This document shows positions 1 to 7,036 of a DNA stretch of 12,842 nt, one piece after another. The stretch spans positions 1-12,842 of the forward strand of contig JACMLK010000265.1 in NCBI GenBank assembly GCA_014379665.1. The letters run 5' to 3'. Both the position numbers and the translations under genes were made by a program. The notes beneath the pieces were generated by a model. The model worked only from the letters and a program-made list of their open reading frames with translations, was not told the origin of the DNA and ran no database searches. The stretch's first letter is position 1. The number at the start of each line of letters is the position of its first letter. The stretch comes from Saprospiraceae bacterium (GTDB lineage Bacteria; Bacteroidota; Bacteroidia; Chitinophagales; Saprospiraceae).

Positions 1-783
1 CATCTCCAAAGAAAAGAAGGCTATACCTCTGCCAGCCTGTGCTGCATTTTTTGCAAGTGAAAGGGTGAAAGCTGTCTTACCCATACCCGGACGGGCTGCC
101 ATAATAATCAGATCAGAAGGCTGCCAGCCGTTGGTGATTTTGTCCAACTCAACAAACCCTGTGGTAACTCCTGTCATTTCTGACCCCTTCTGGCTTACAG
201 CTTCTATTTCCTTCTGGGCTTTTACTGCCAGAGCTCCCAGAGATTCATAACCTGTGTTCAGGTTTTGATCCGTGATGTCGTACAAACCACGTTCTGCTTC
301 ATCAAGCAACTCCAGAACGTCTTTGGTATCTTCAAAGGCATCGTGTATAATGGTGGTGGACACCCTAATCAATTCTCTCTGAATATATTTTTGAGCTATG
401 ATACGTGCATGAAATTCTATATTGGCTGCAGAACCAACTTTATTGGTAAGTTCCATCAGGTAGTTGATACCTCCGGCTTCTTCCAGTTTAGATGATTTTT
501 TAAGAGATTCATGAACTGTAAGCAGATCTATAGGTTGTGATTTTCCAAAAAGATCCGACATGATAGAAAAGATAAGTTGGTTCTTATCGAGATAGAAACT
601 CTCTTTTCTCAATATCTCAATGATAGATGGAAAACCATCCTTGTCTATCATTATGGCTCCCAAAACCGCTTCTTCCAAAGGGATAGCCTGAGGCTGCACC
701 CGGCCATAAATCAAATCTGATTCTGACTTGGATGCAGAGAATTTGCCACTTATGGCTTTAAGTGAATTAGGATAATCAGGCAT
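1..783 (-). CDS. dnaB: Replicative DNA helicase DnaB, N-terminal part (runs off left edge)
   Basis: DnaB is the hexameric ATP-dependent helicase that unwinds DNA at the replication fork and recruits primase. The window holds the first 261 codons; the frame is open to the left edge, so the C-terminal RecA-like domain is cut. Residues about 30-135 match the N-terminal helical DnaB domain (QAIPLEEAVLGAIMID near the start, then GGINYLMELTNKVGSAANIEFHARII). After a linker comes the start of the ATPase domain: TTGFVELDKITNGWQPSDLI, then the Walker A loop ARPGMGKTAF at 230-239 with the ATP-binding lysine K236, and the family-typical GRGIAFFSLEM at the edge. The ATG at 783 gives a normal DnaB N-terminus, and no Shine-Dalgarno site is visible, as is usual in Bacteroidota. 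The upstream spacer carries a cluster of DnaA boxes. The identification is very secure. Confidence 0.96.
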   Translation of the reverse strand, partial: MPDYPNSLKAISGKFSASKSESDLIYGRVQPQAIPLEEAVLGAIMIDKDGFPSIIEILRKESFYLDKNQLIFSIMSDLFGKSQPIDLLTVHESLKKSSKLEEAGGINYLMELTNKVGSAANIEFHARIIAQKYIQRELIRVSTTIIHDAFEDTKDVLELLDEAERGLYDITDQNLNTGYESLGALAVKAQKEIEAVSQKGSEMTGVTTGFVELDKITNGWQPSDLIIMAARPGMGKTAFTLSLAKNAAQAGRGIAFFSLEM

Positions 784-822
784 GAATTAAATTGTAATTG
801 ATACTGAGCTAATATAGAATGA

Positions 823-830
823 CAAATGTA
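823..830 (-). promoter_or_regulatory. Possible -7 promoter element for dnaB
   Basis: Read on the minus strand this is TACATTTG, a full match to the Bacteroidota -7 consensus TAnnTTTG. It would start transcription about 33 bases before the dnaB ATG. I see no good -33 TTG at the expected distance, so this is a partial match in A+T-rich DNA. A second copy of the same eight bases lies at 1063-1070. Confidence 0.35.
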
Positions 831-871
831 TAATATCTTTCCAAATTAAAATCAGCCCGGGAATTTAACCA

Positions 872-912
872 TGTGGATAAAATGTGCATAAAGGATCAGG
901 TTATGTGGATAA
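872..912. promoter_or_regulatory. Cluster of three DnaA boxes (candidate oriC or DnaA-controlled dnaB promoter region)
   Basis: Three sites match the DnaA box TTATNCACA when read on the minus strand: TGTGGATAA at 872-880, TGTGCATAA at 883-891 and TGTGGATAA at 904-912. All point the same way. The first and third are the exact high-affinity form TTATCCACA, and the first two are only 2 bases apart. A one-mismatch copy, TGTGGATAT, is at 1130-1138. Three consensus 9-mers within 41 bases, next to a long A+T-rich stretch and upstream of dnaB, is the arrangement expected of a replication origin. DnaA acting as regulator of dnaB is the main alternative. Confidence 0.55.
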
Positions 913-1308
913 CAAAATAATGTTCAATTTTTTGATCATTCAAAATATGATAAAAAAAACAAATATAACACAAATATCTGAAAAAATTATATACATTTTA
1001 AATATAATGTGTTCACATTTATACTAAAACACAACCAATAGCTGAACATATTACAAATTAAACAAATGTATAGTGAAAAACCAGTTAAAAGGAATATTCA
1101 TTAGGGCTTAAAAAACAAATTCAAAATAATGTGGATATTTTGGTTATATATTTTATTCTATAATATGATCAATTAGGAAAATTGTAGAAATTTATTAAAT
1201 AGGACTACTATTGAATATAGTCTGATTGATTTGGATCAAAACAAATTAAGCGAAAGAAATAAATAAAAATCGTTACTTACCAGTTTTGTGTATTACCGCC
1301 TAAATAGA
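913..1308. other. Very A+T-rich spacer, possible duplex-unwinding region
   Basis: This stretch carries no gene that I can support. By direct count only 34 of the 180 bases from 901 to 1080 are G or C (about 19%), clearly lower than in the flanking genes. It directly follows the DnaA-box cluster, so a duplex-unwinding element is a reasonable reading. It also contains a degenerate DnaA box (1130-1138) and a second minus-strand TACATTTG element (1063-1070). A+T-richness alone is common in Bacteroidota spacers, so the role is inference. Confidence 0.4.
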
Positions 1309-1342
1309 AGAGCCTCACTGTTTGGAAATACAGTGAGGCTCT
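1309..1342 (-). terminator. Hairpin terminator of the surface-protein gene
   Basis: A perfect 13-bp stem (1309-1321 paired with 1330-1342) encloses an 8-base loop. The G+C-rich core is GCCTCACTG against CAGTGAGGC. It starts 24 bases past the stop codon of the minus-strand gene ending at 1367. On that strand the stem is followed by a T-rich but interrupted run (TTCTATTTA), so it is a good stem with a moderate U-tract. It also separates this gene from the candidate origin and dnaB. Confidence 0.78.
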
Positions 1343-1366
1343 GAGAAATATAATTAATTTATTCGC

Positions 1367-3574
1367 TTAAATCTTCGAAAGTATACCTGAATACTGGCGT
1401 TGTCCGATGGTGACCTGATAAAGAATCAATCCCGAAAGATCCTGATCTAATTCAATATTCAGATTGTTATGGCCTTTCTCAATCGGGTGAGATGAGTTGC
1501 GGAGCTCCTGTCCGTAGCTGTTAAACAAACGTATCATGGCTTTACCGCTGATATTGGATTCCACATCAAAATTCATTATGGACGTAAATGGATTTGGATA
1601 CACTTTGATGGTAGTATCTTCTGACTTTTTAGTTCTCTCAGATACTTCATTCTCAATTAAAGAACCTGCATCAATCGAAATATTTCCTTTTTTAACTCCG
1701 ACAAAATCAACCGTATTTTGCTGCTTTGCTATAGAGTCTAACTTGATTTCCAAAGGTAACGTTCCTGTAAGCACATCCTGTGGATTGACAAAAGTAGCTT
1801 TTTTATCCAAAAGATACCATTGATAATTACCGGGAAGTGTGGTACGTACATCGGTCACAAATTCCATCAGGATATTTTGATCCACAATGTTAATAACTCC
1901 GTTTTCATCAATATCAGCTGCAAGATACTGGTAATAACTACTGAATGTAACTTCACCCAAAAGGAATTTGGTAAGCAATTCAACATCTTTGTTATCAATC
2001 CCTTTTTTCAGGGCGTCACTATAAGTGGCTGAAACTATCACCGGTTTGTTTTTAACTGTGATACTGTCAAACAGATAGACACCATTTGCATTCGTTTTTA
2101 CTTTTTCAGTAATATAGGTGACGGTAGAATCTTTGTGCTCTGTCACTGTCAAGACGGTAATATATCTGTACAGTTTATACCCTGAAGCATTAATAAATGA
2201 ATCCAGTTTTAGTGTTTCTGTGGTATCAAATGTCGAGGCATAAGAGATGACCGGATCTTTATAAGTCAGCGTTACTTCTGCATCTTTAAGAGGAAGATCT
2301 GATACCGTATTCACCTGTCCTCTAAGACTGTAGAGTGGAATCACAGGTTCAACTGGTTTTGGATGGCAGTCAGGAATGTTAGCGGCGTTATTTTGAATAA
2401 TGACTTCAACAATACAATATGCTTGTGCCCCTTTACTGTCGGTGACCCACATTTGAACGTTGTTTTTACCAATATGATCGCATGTAAAAGTTTTGTTTGT
2501 TTCTGCCACATCTTTTGAAAAAGAAAATTTCAGAGGAGTATACCCGCAAATAGACTTACTTCCTTTATCAAAATCTTTGGCCCACAATTCGACCATTCCA
2601 TTATCAACATCCCCGTCATTATCTGTGTCTAATGGCATTAACGTGGTGATCAGACTGCCTAAACAATAAGGGGTGGGTTTGTTGGCATTTTTTACTACCA
2701 CATTTGTCGTGCATACTTTATTTTTACTACATCCATATTTCACAGTATATGTAACTTTAGTAGTTCCTATAGGATAGGTACCCGAAATATTATTTCCTTT
2801 TGAAGTGGAGTAAGGAGAATTGTTGGTAATTTCAAAATTTCCACCGCAAACACTTGGGTCTATGGTTAAAGGATTCACTATCAACTGGGCATTTTTGCAG
2901 TTAAATGCATTTACAGTGATTTCTGCAGGGCAATTAATTTCCGGTGGAGTGGTATTGATTATTTTAATGTACTGAATTCTTGTATAGATGGCATATCCGG
3001 TGGTAGGGTGGTAATTGCACCAGTCCAGCACTTTCCACGTTCTCATTATTTTTTTACATTGGCTGTTCACTGTAAACAACATGTCACTGTATGATTTTCC
3101 CAACATACTGCATTCAGCGTAATCCCAGGTAGGATAATTATATGGTGCAGTTAAATGGTAAGGATTGGTGTCCGGATTGCATCCTTCGAGTTCGAGATCT
3201 TCCGGCCAGTTTATATTTGGACCACCGCTTCCGGATGAAGATACATAAATGGTTTGGGTACAGGTATGCCATTGCCAGTTGTAATCTTCCACCATCCATG
3301 TTCGGGTGATATATCCTGCATTACAGCTATTCAGATAATAATGTACTGTCGGACTGCCTGCAGAATAAGTATAATATCCATAGGTATAGGTAGCATTACC
3401 ATACATAGACAAGTTCCACAATTCATCAGTACAACTGACATACACATTGGGTGGACAATTGAGGGTAAATGGCCAAACCGTGTTGGATTTGGCCCCAAAC
3501 ATCTGGGTAGATAGCAGGCATGATAAAATCAAAAAAGACTTAATGCCGGATGGAATGTACACGTTTGTTTTCAT
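1367..3574 (-). CDS. T9SS-exported surface protein with HYR and dockerin-like domains
   Basis: This 735-residue protein is predicted to be secreted and attached to, or released from, the cell surface. Residues 1-28 form a Sec signal peptide (hydrophobic SFLILSCLLS, then FGA). Residues 30-205 are rich in Cys, Trp and Tyr and contain two RTWxVxD segments (91-97, 178-184). Residues 208-295 resemble a HYR immunoglobulin-like domain (TPPEINCP through YPIGTTKVTYTV). Residues 315-395 hold an Asp-rich loop and GMVELWAKDFD, a pattern familiar from Saprospiraceae surface proteins. Residues 417-520 resemble a carboxypeptidase-regulatory beta-sandwich. Residues 521-575 form a dockerin-like segment with a calcium loop D554-x-D556-x-N558-G. 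Residues 655-735 are a type A T9SS sorting domain starting KVYPNPF. The ATG at 3574 is the start that yields a clean signal peptide. No enzyme domain is visible; adhesion or matrix structure is only a guess. Confidence 0.93.
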   Translation of the reverse strand: MKTNVYIPSGIKSFLILSCLLSTQMFGAKSNTVWPFTLNCPPNVYVSCTDELWNLSMYGNATYTYGYYTYSAGSPTVHYYLNSCNAGYITRTWMVEDYNWQWHTCTQTIYVSSSGSGGPNINWPEDLELEGCNPDTNPYHLTAPYNYPTWDYAECSMLGKSYSDMLFTVNSQCKKIMRTWKVLDWCNYHPTTGYAIYTRIQYIKIINTTPPEINCPAEITVNAFNCKNAQLIVNPLTIDPSVCGGNFEITNNSPYSTSKGNNISGTYPIGTTKVTYTVKYGCSKNKVCTTNVVVKNANKPTPYCLGSLITTLMPLDTDNDGDVDNGMVELWAKDFDKGSKSICGYTPLKFSFSKDVAETNKTFTCDHIGKNNVQMWVTDSKGAQAYCIVEVIIQNNAANIPDCHPKPVEPVIPLYSLRGQVNTVSDLPLKDAEVTLTYKDPVISYASTFDTTETLKLDSFINASGYKLYRYITVLTVTEHKDSTVTYITEKVKTNANGVYLFDSITVKNKPVIVSATYSDALKKGIDNKDVELLTKFLLGEVTFSSYYQYLAADIDENGVINIVDQNILMEFVTDVRTTLPGNYQWYLLDKKATFVNPQDVLTGTLPLEIKLDSIAKQQNTVDFVGVKKGNISIDAGSLIENEVSERTKKSEDTTIKVYPNPFTSIMNFDVESNISGKAMIRLFNSYGQELRNSSHPIEKGHNNLNIELDQDLSGLILYQVTIGQRQYSGILSKI

Positions 3575-3628
3575 TATTCTGAGACTTTAGAAATGAGTTA
3601 ATAAATAAGACCTTATAACATATTACGA

Positions 3629-3636
3629 CAAAATTA
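3629..3636 (-). promoter_or_regulatory. Possible -7 promoter element for the HYR surface-protein gene
   Basis: On the minus strand this reads TAATTTTG, a full match to TAnnTTTG, and would place the transcript start about 48 bases before the ATG at 3574. No convincing -33 TTG lies 19-21 bases further upstream, so the call rests on a single element. Confidence 0.3.
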
Positions 3637-3752
3637 CATATGTTTTGAATTGGTTGTATATATTTTAGCTACAATTAACAAAATTTGGGTGGTAACCCTT
3701 AGAGATAAATGAATGCTCCTAAACCGTAAATGGCAGAAAAAAATCAAAAGAA

Positions 3753-3783
3753 TTTCAAAGTGTGGAAATAATCTCTATTTTTG
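3753..3783 (+). promoter_or_regulatory. Promoter of the tRNA-Pro gene
   Basis: A full -7 match, TATTTTTG at 3776-3783, sits 10 bases before the tRNA, leaving a leader of only a few bases, as is usual for tRNA genes. TTTC at 3753-3756, 19 bases upstream, is a one-mismatch -33 element. The placement supports it more than the -33 match does. Confidence 0.45.
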
Positions 3784-3793
3784 AACTTTCATT

Positions 3794-3867
3794 CGGGACG
3801 TAGCGCAGCCTGGTAGCGTACTAGCATGGGGTGCTAGGGGTCGCTGGTTCGAATCCAGTCGTCCCGA
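3794..3867 (+). tRNA. tRNA-Pro, anticodon GGG
   Basis: The 74 bases fold as a standard cloverleaf. The acceptor stem is CGGGACG (3794-3800) with CGTCCCG (3860-3866) and discriminator A. The D-arm is GCGC-AGCCTGGTA-GCGT. The anticodon stem is CTAGC/GCTAG with loop ATGGGGT, so the anticodon is GGG. The T-arm is GCTGG-TTCGAAT-CCAGT, with one G-T pair. CCA is not encoded; the DNA continues with a pyrimidine-rich run that could aid termination. The closing C-G pair at position 1 and the D-loop match proline tRNAs. The gene reads CCC and CCU codons. Confidence 0.97.
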
Positions 3868-3918
3868 CTTTCTTTTCTCTTTAAGGCTCACATAGTATTC
3901 TAAACTGTAAAATATACA

Positions 3919-3952
3919 GGATTAATTCTGGTTTTTAGTGATTATGTTGGAA
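3919..3952 (+). repeat. Imperfect direct repeat flanking the 21-bp array, left copy
   Basis: GGATTAATTC opens a stretch of about 34 bases that resembles 4568-4600 on the far side of the array. The first ten bases are identical, then there is roughly two-thirds identity with one gap. Both copies are A+T-rich, so chance similarity is possible. Confidence 0.35.
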
Positions 3953-4000
3953 TCTTTCTACCAATCCACGTGACCCAAACTACAATCGCTTCCATAAAAT

Positions 4001-4483
4001 GATGACCTGTTGGGACCCAACGATGACCCGTTGAAAGCCAACGATTACTCATTTGGAGATAATGATTACTCGTTGAGAGACATTGAATACCCGTTGGAAG
4101 ATATTGATTACTCATTGGGAGATAACGATCACTCATTGGAAGATATTGATTACTCATTGAGAGCCAATGATAACTCGTTGGGAGCCAACGATCACTCGTT
4201 GAGTGATAACGATTGCTCATTGGGAGATAACGATCACTCGTTGAGAGATAACGATCACTCGTTGAGAGATAACGATTGCTCGTTGGGAGATAACGATTAC
4301 CCGTTGGAAGATATTGATTACTCGTTGAGAGATAATGATCATTCATTGGGAGATAACGATTACTCGATGAGAGATAACGATCGCTCATAGGGAGATAATG
4401 ATCAATCCTTGGGAGATAACAAGCAATCAAAGAGAGATAACGAGCATTCGTTGAGAGATAACGATCAATATTAGGGAATATAC
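4001..4483. repeat. 21-bp tandem repeat array, 22 units plus a degenerate one
   Basis: From 4001 to 4462 the sequence divides into 22 consecutive 21-bp units with no insertion or deletion; a degenerate 23rd ends near 4483. The core runs GATTACTCGTTG then AGAGATAAC. Units 12 and 13 (4232-4252, 4253-4273) are identical, and a 26-base match recurs exactly 10 units apart (4088-4113 and 4298-4323). Differences are mostly A/G and C/T at a few fixed positions; the outer units are the most worn. Because 21 is a multiple of 3, frames stay open: minus strand 3942-4430 (162 codons, heptads like SDRYLPT) and plus strand 4010-4390 (heptads like DNDYSLR, stopped by TAG in unit 19). Neither has a signal peptide, a recognisable domain or a promoter I can point to, so I call it a repeat, not a gene. 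There are no unique spacers, so it is not CRISPR. Confidence 0.95.
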
Positions 4484-4567
4484 CATGGCTTAGTCAGGTA
4501 TCCAGGAAGATGCGAATTACTTGAGAATACTTGTGATTTTTCAAATCGCATTATATATTAATCTCCG

Positions 4568-4600
4568 GGATTAATTCAGTTTTCAGCGATTTAGTCGTAA
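4568..4600 (+). repeat. Imperfect direct repeat flanking the 21-bp array, right copy
   Basis: Partner of 3919-3952 in the same orientation, sharing GGATTAATTC and then TTTT-AG-GATT-type similarity. If real, the array with its edges may have been inserted or duplicated as a block; no transposase or terminal inverted repeat supports a mobile element. The rest of 4484-4774 shows no gene. Confidence 0.35.
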
Positions 4601-4691
4601 GTTTGATCGAAATATCAAACAGTGAAGCACTTTCAGTAAAATGTTTTTAAAGATATTTGGCTATGTTTCATCATCCTTTTGTTTATAATCA

Positions 4692-4720
4692 TTGATAACA
4701 TCGCGGATCGTCTATGTTTT
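4692..4720 (+). promoter_or_regulatory. Weak candidate promoter for the CotH operon
   Basis: TTG at 4692-4694 is followed after 18 bases by TATGTTTT (4713-4720), one mismatch from TAnnTTTG. A transcript from here would begin near 4728, downstream of the alternative TTG start at 4679 and upstream of the preferred ATG at 4775, which agrees with the shorter protein. Confidence 0.27.
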
Positions 4721-4774
4721 TTATCATACAGAAGGGAGCTTTTTTTAATCTTAATAGCCCACAAATCAATAATA

Positions 4775-7036
4775 ATGAATTTAAAATTCTCACAGATACT
4801 TTTTATGTTTATATTTGGTTGGGCCAGTGCGACGACTCAGACTGTATTTCCGGCCAAGGAAATACCATTCAATGATCACGTTGTTCCCAGGATTTATATT
4901 TTCATCAATGCTGACTCGCTTAACAGTCTTTTTCTTCCTGAAAATGTAGAGAAAGATCATGAATATCCTGCCGACTTTATATGGAATGACGGCTTAAACA
5001 AGGATACCATTTATCATGTGGGATTCCGGTTAAGAGGAAACACTTCGAGGACTTCACAAAAAAAGTCTTTCAAAATCAAATTCAATCATTTTGGTTCTGA
5101 GAAATTTTATGGTTTATCCGATTTCAATCTGAATGGTGAACACAATGACCCGTCTATCATTCGTGCTAAAATTAACTGGGATTTGTTAAAAAAGGCTGGC
5201 ATAGAATCTTCCAGAGCAAATCATGTAGCCTTGTATATCAATAATGAATACAGGGGACTGTATATTAATGTGGAGCATATAGATAATGATTATTTTGAGG
5301 CAAGGAACAAAGACGAAAACGGGCAGTTGTTTAAATGTTTTTATGGGGCAGACTTTACTTTCAAAGGGAATAACCCCAATTCATATAATAAGGACGTATA
5401 TCATGCCGAAAATAATACAGACGAACCGGATTACTATAGGCTCATGGAATTTATTCGGGCTTTAAATAATACAACAGATCCGGACTACAGATGTGAACTT
5501 GAAAAATATTTTGATGTAGATACTTATCTAAAGACGATGGCTATGGAGATACTTATGGGTCACTGGGATAATCCTATATACAATAAAAATAACGCGTATC
5601 TCTTTTTCAATACCATTAAAGGCAAATATGAGTTAATGACCTACGACATTGACAATACTTATGGCGTAGACTGGTTTGACGTCGATTGGTCAGTGCGCAA
5701 TATATATTCATGGTCACATCCTAACGGACAAAGACCTATTTACACCAACATCCTTGCAGTTCCTGAATACAAAATACGATTCGGTTATTATATCAAAAAA
5801 TTCACACAAGAGTTCTTCAACCCCACTTTTCTTAATCCTTACATTGCGAAGATTAAAGCCAAAATCGAACCATACCGAATTAATGATATTTATGCTGGAC
5901 TGGACTATGGCTATACTTTTCAGGATTTCAACCATTCATACGATTACAGTACCGGCGCCCATGTAAAAAAAGGGTTATCGGAATATATTCAGGAAAGATC
6001 TGAAAGTGCTTTATCACAAGTTCAAAATGTAAATATCTCTCCAATTTTGGAACATCATACCATCCAATGGGATAATGCAGAAGTGAACACAACTTTTTCT
6101 TTGACTTCTTTAAGTGGAGTAGAAGTAAAAATGTATTACCGCTTAGGTGGTGGTTCATGGTTAGAAAAACTCATTCATGATGACGGGACAGGACCGGACA
6201 AGCTAGCAGGTGACCACGTATACAGTACTTCCGTTAATTATTCCGGACTAGCAAAACTGGACTATTATTATACTGCGGTGGATGAATCCGGTAGAATCTC
6301 ACGTTTGCCTGTTTGTGATTTTTATACAGAAGAGATTGGATACAATGACTCACCTGCGCTGATAGTGAACGAATTCATGGCAGACAATACCTCCATAAAG
6401 GATAATGCAGGTGAATTTGAAGACTGGATTGAAATCTACAATGCCGGAGATACGGAAGTTTACCTCGGTGATAAATATTTGTCTGACAAACCGGATAATC
6501 CTAAAAAATGGCGATTGCCGCAAACAACCATTGAAGCATATGGTTTTTTACTTATATGGGCAGATGAAGATCAGGAGCAAGGTGAAAATCATGCCAACTT
6601 TAAATTGAGTAAATCCGGTGAATTTATAGGCATTTTTGACAGCGAAGACAATCATTTTGCACCAATAGATACCATTAGTTTCGGGAATACTCAGACTAAT
6701 ATTCCATACGGCCGATACCCTGACGGGTTTGGGACAGTGATTACTTTAAATCAACCTACACCCGGTATCTCCAATGTGATATCTTCAGCATCGGATCAGG
6801 AGGAGACATTTTTTACCATATTTCCAAATCCGGTATCCGGTGAGTTTACCGTGACCAATATTCAGGATGAAGATATGCTGATGATCAGAGACATGTATGG
6901 AAGGACGATGAAAATAATAAAAGGAAGCGCACTTAATGGAAGTAACTCAGCGGGAAATGACCTTAATACCGGTTTGTATATTTTGTCCATTCTTAGAGAT
7001 CAAACGACTTATTCTCTGCGTTTTATTAAATTATGA
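4775..7036 (+). CDS. CotH kinase family protein with lamin-tail and T9SS sorting domains
   Basis: CotH proteins are atypical protein kinases, first known from Bacillus spore coats, that phosphorylate secreted proteins. This 753-residue version should act outside the cell. The ATG at 4775 is chosen because it gives a signal peptide (FSQILFMFIFGWASA); the frame is open back to a TTG at 4679, but that adds 32 residues ahead of the signal. The CotH domain spans about residues 37-410, with the nucleotide-loop-like RLRGNTSR at 85-92, NGEHNDPSIIRAK near 120, and the metal-binding DIDNTYGVD at 291-299. A beta-rich linker follows (about 415-520), then a lamin-tail domain (about 530-640, IVNEFMADN...EDWIEIYNAG) and a T9SS sorting domain (about 680-753, FTIFPNPVSGEF to the end). 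The TGA stop overlaps the next gene's ATG by 4 bases (ATGA), so the two are probably translated together. Kinase activity is inferred from the motifs. Confidence 0.93.
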   Translation: MNLKFSQILFMFIFGWASATTQTVFPAKEIPFNDHVVPRIYIFINADSLNSLFLPENVEKDHEYPADFIWNDGLNKDTIYHVGFRLRGNTSRTSQKKSFKIKFNHFGSEKFYGLSDFNLNGEHNDPSIIRAKINWDLLKKAGIESSRANHVALYINNEYRGLYINVEHIDNDYFEARNKDENGQLFKCFYGADFTFKGNNPNSYNKDVYHAENNTDEPDYYRLMEFIRALNNTTDPDYRCELEKYFDVDTYLKTMAMEILMGHWDNPIYNKNNAYLFFNTIKGKYELMTYDIDNTYGVDWFDVDWSVRNIYSWSHPNGQRPIYTNILAVPEYKIRFGYYIKKFTQEFFNPTFLNPYIAKIKAKIEPYRINDIYAGLDYGYTFQDFNHSYDYSTGAHVKKGLSEYIQERSESALSQVQNVNISPILEHHTIQWDNAEVNTTFSLTSLSGVEVKMYYRLGGGSWLEKLIHDDGTGPDKLAGDHVYSTSVNYSGLAKLDYYYTAVDESGRISRLPVCDFYTEEIGYNDSPALIVNEFMADNTSIKDNAGEFEDWIEIYNAGDTEVYLGDKYLSDKPDNPKKWRLPQTTIEAYGFLLIWADEDQEQGENHANFKLSKSGEFIGIFDSEDNHFAPIDTISFGNTQTNIPYGRYPDGFGTVITLNQPTPGISNVISSASDQEETFFTIFPNPVSGEFTVTNIQDEDMLMIRDMYGRTMKIIKGSALNGSNSAGNDLNTGLYILSILRDQTTYSLRFIKL

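Noticed and set aside
265..495. Plus-strand frame opposite dnaB
   Set aside because: It is antisense to a secure dnaB frame and shows no domain or start context. The same holds for the other frames lying over the large genes.
1206..1222. Small dyad (ACTAT...ATAGT) in the A+T-rich spacer
   Set aside because: Five-bp arms in A+T-rich DNA are expected by chance.
3794..3867. tRNA-Pro as the attachment site of an integrated element
   Set aside because: No integrase, no duplicated tRNA 3' end downstream, and no phage or plasmid genes in the window.
4001..4483. CRISPR array
   Set aside because: Units are contiguous 21-mers with no unique spacers, no leader and no cas genes nearby.
4679..4774. Longer CotH protein starting at TTG 4679
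   Set aside because: It would place 32 extra residues before an otherwise normal signal peptide; the ATG at 4775 fits a secreted protein better.
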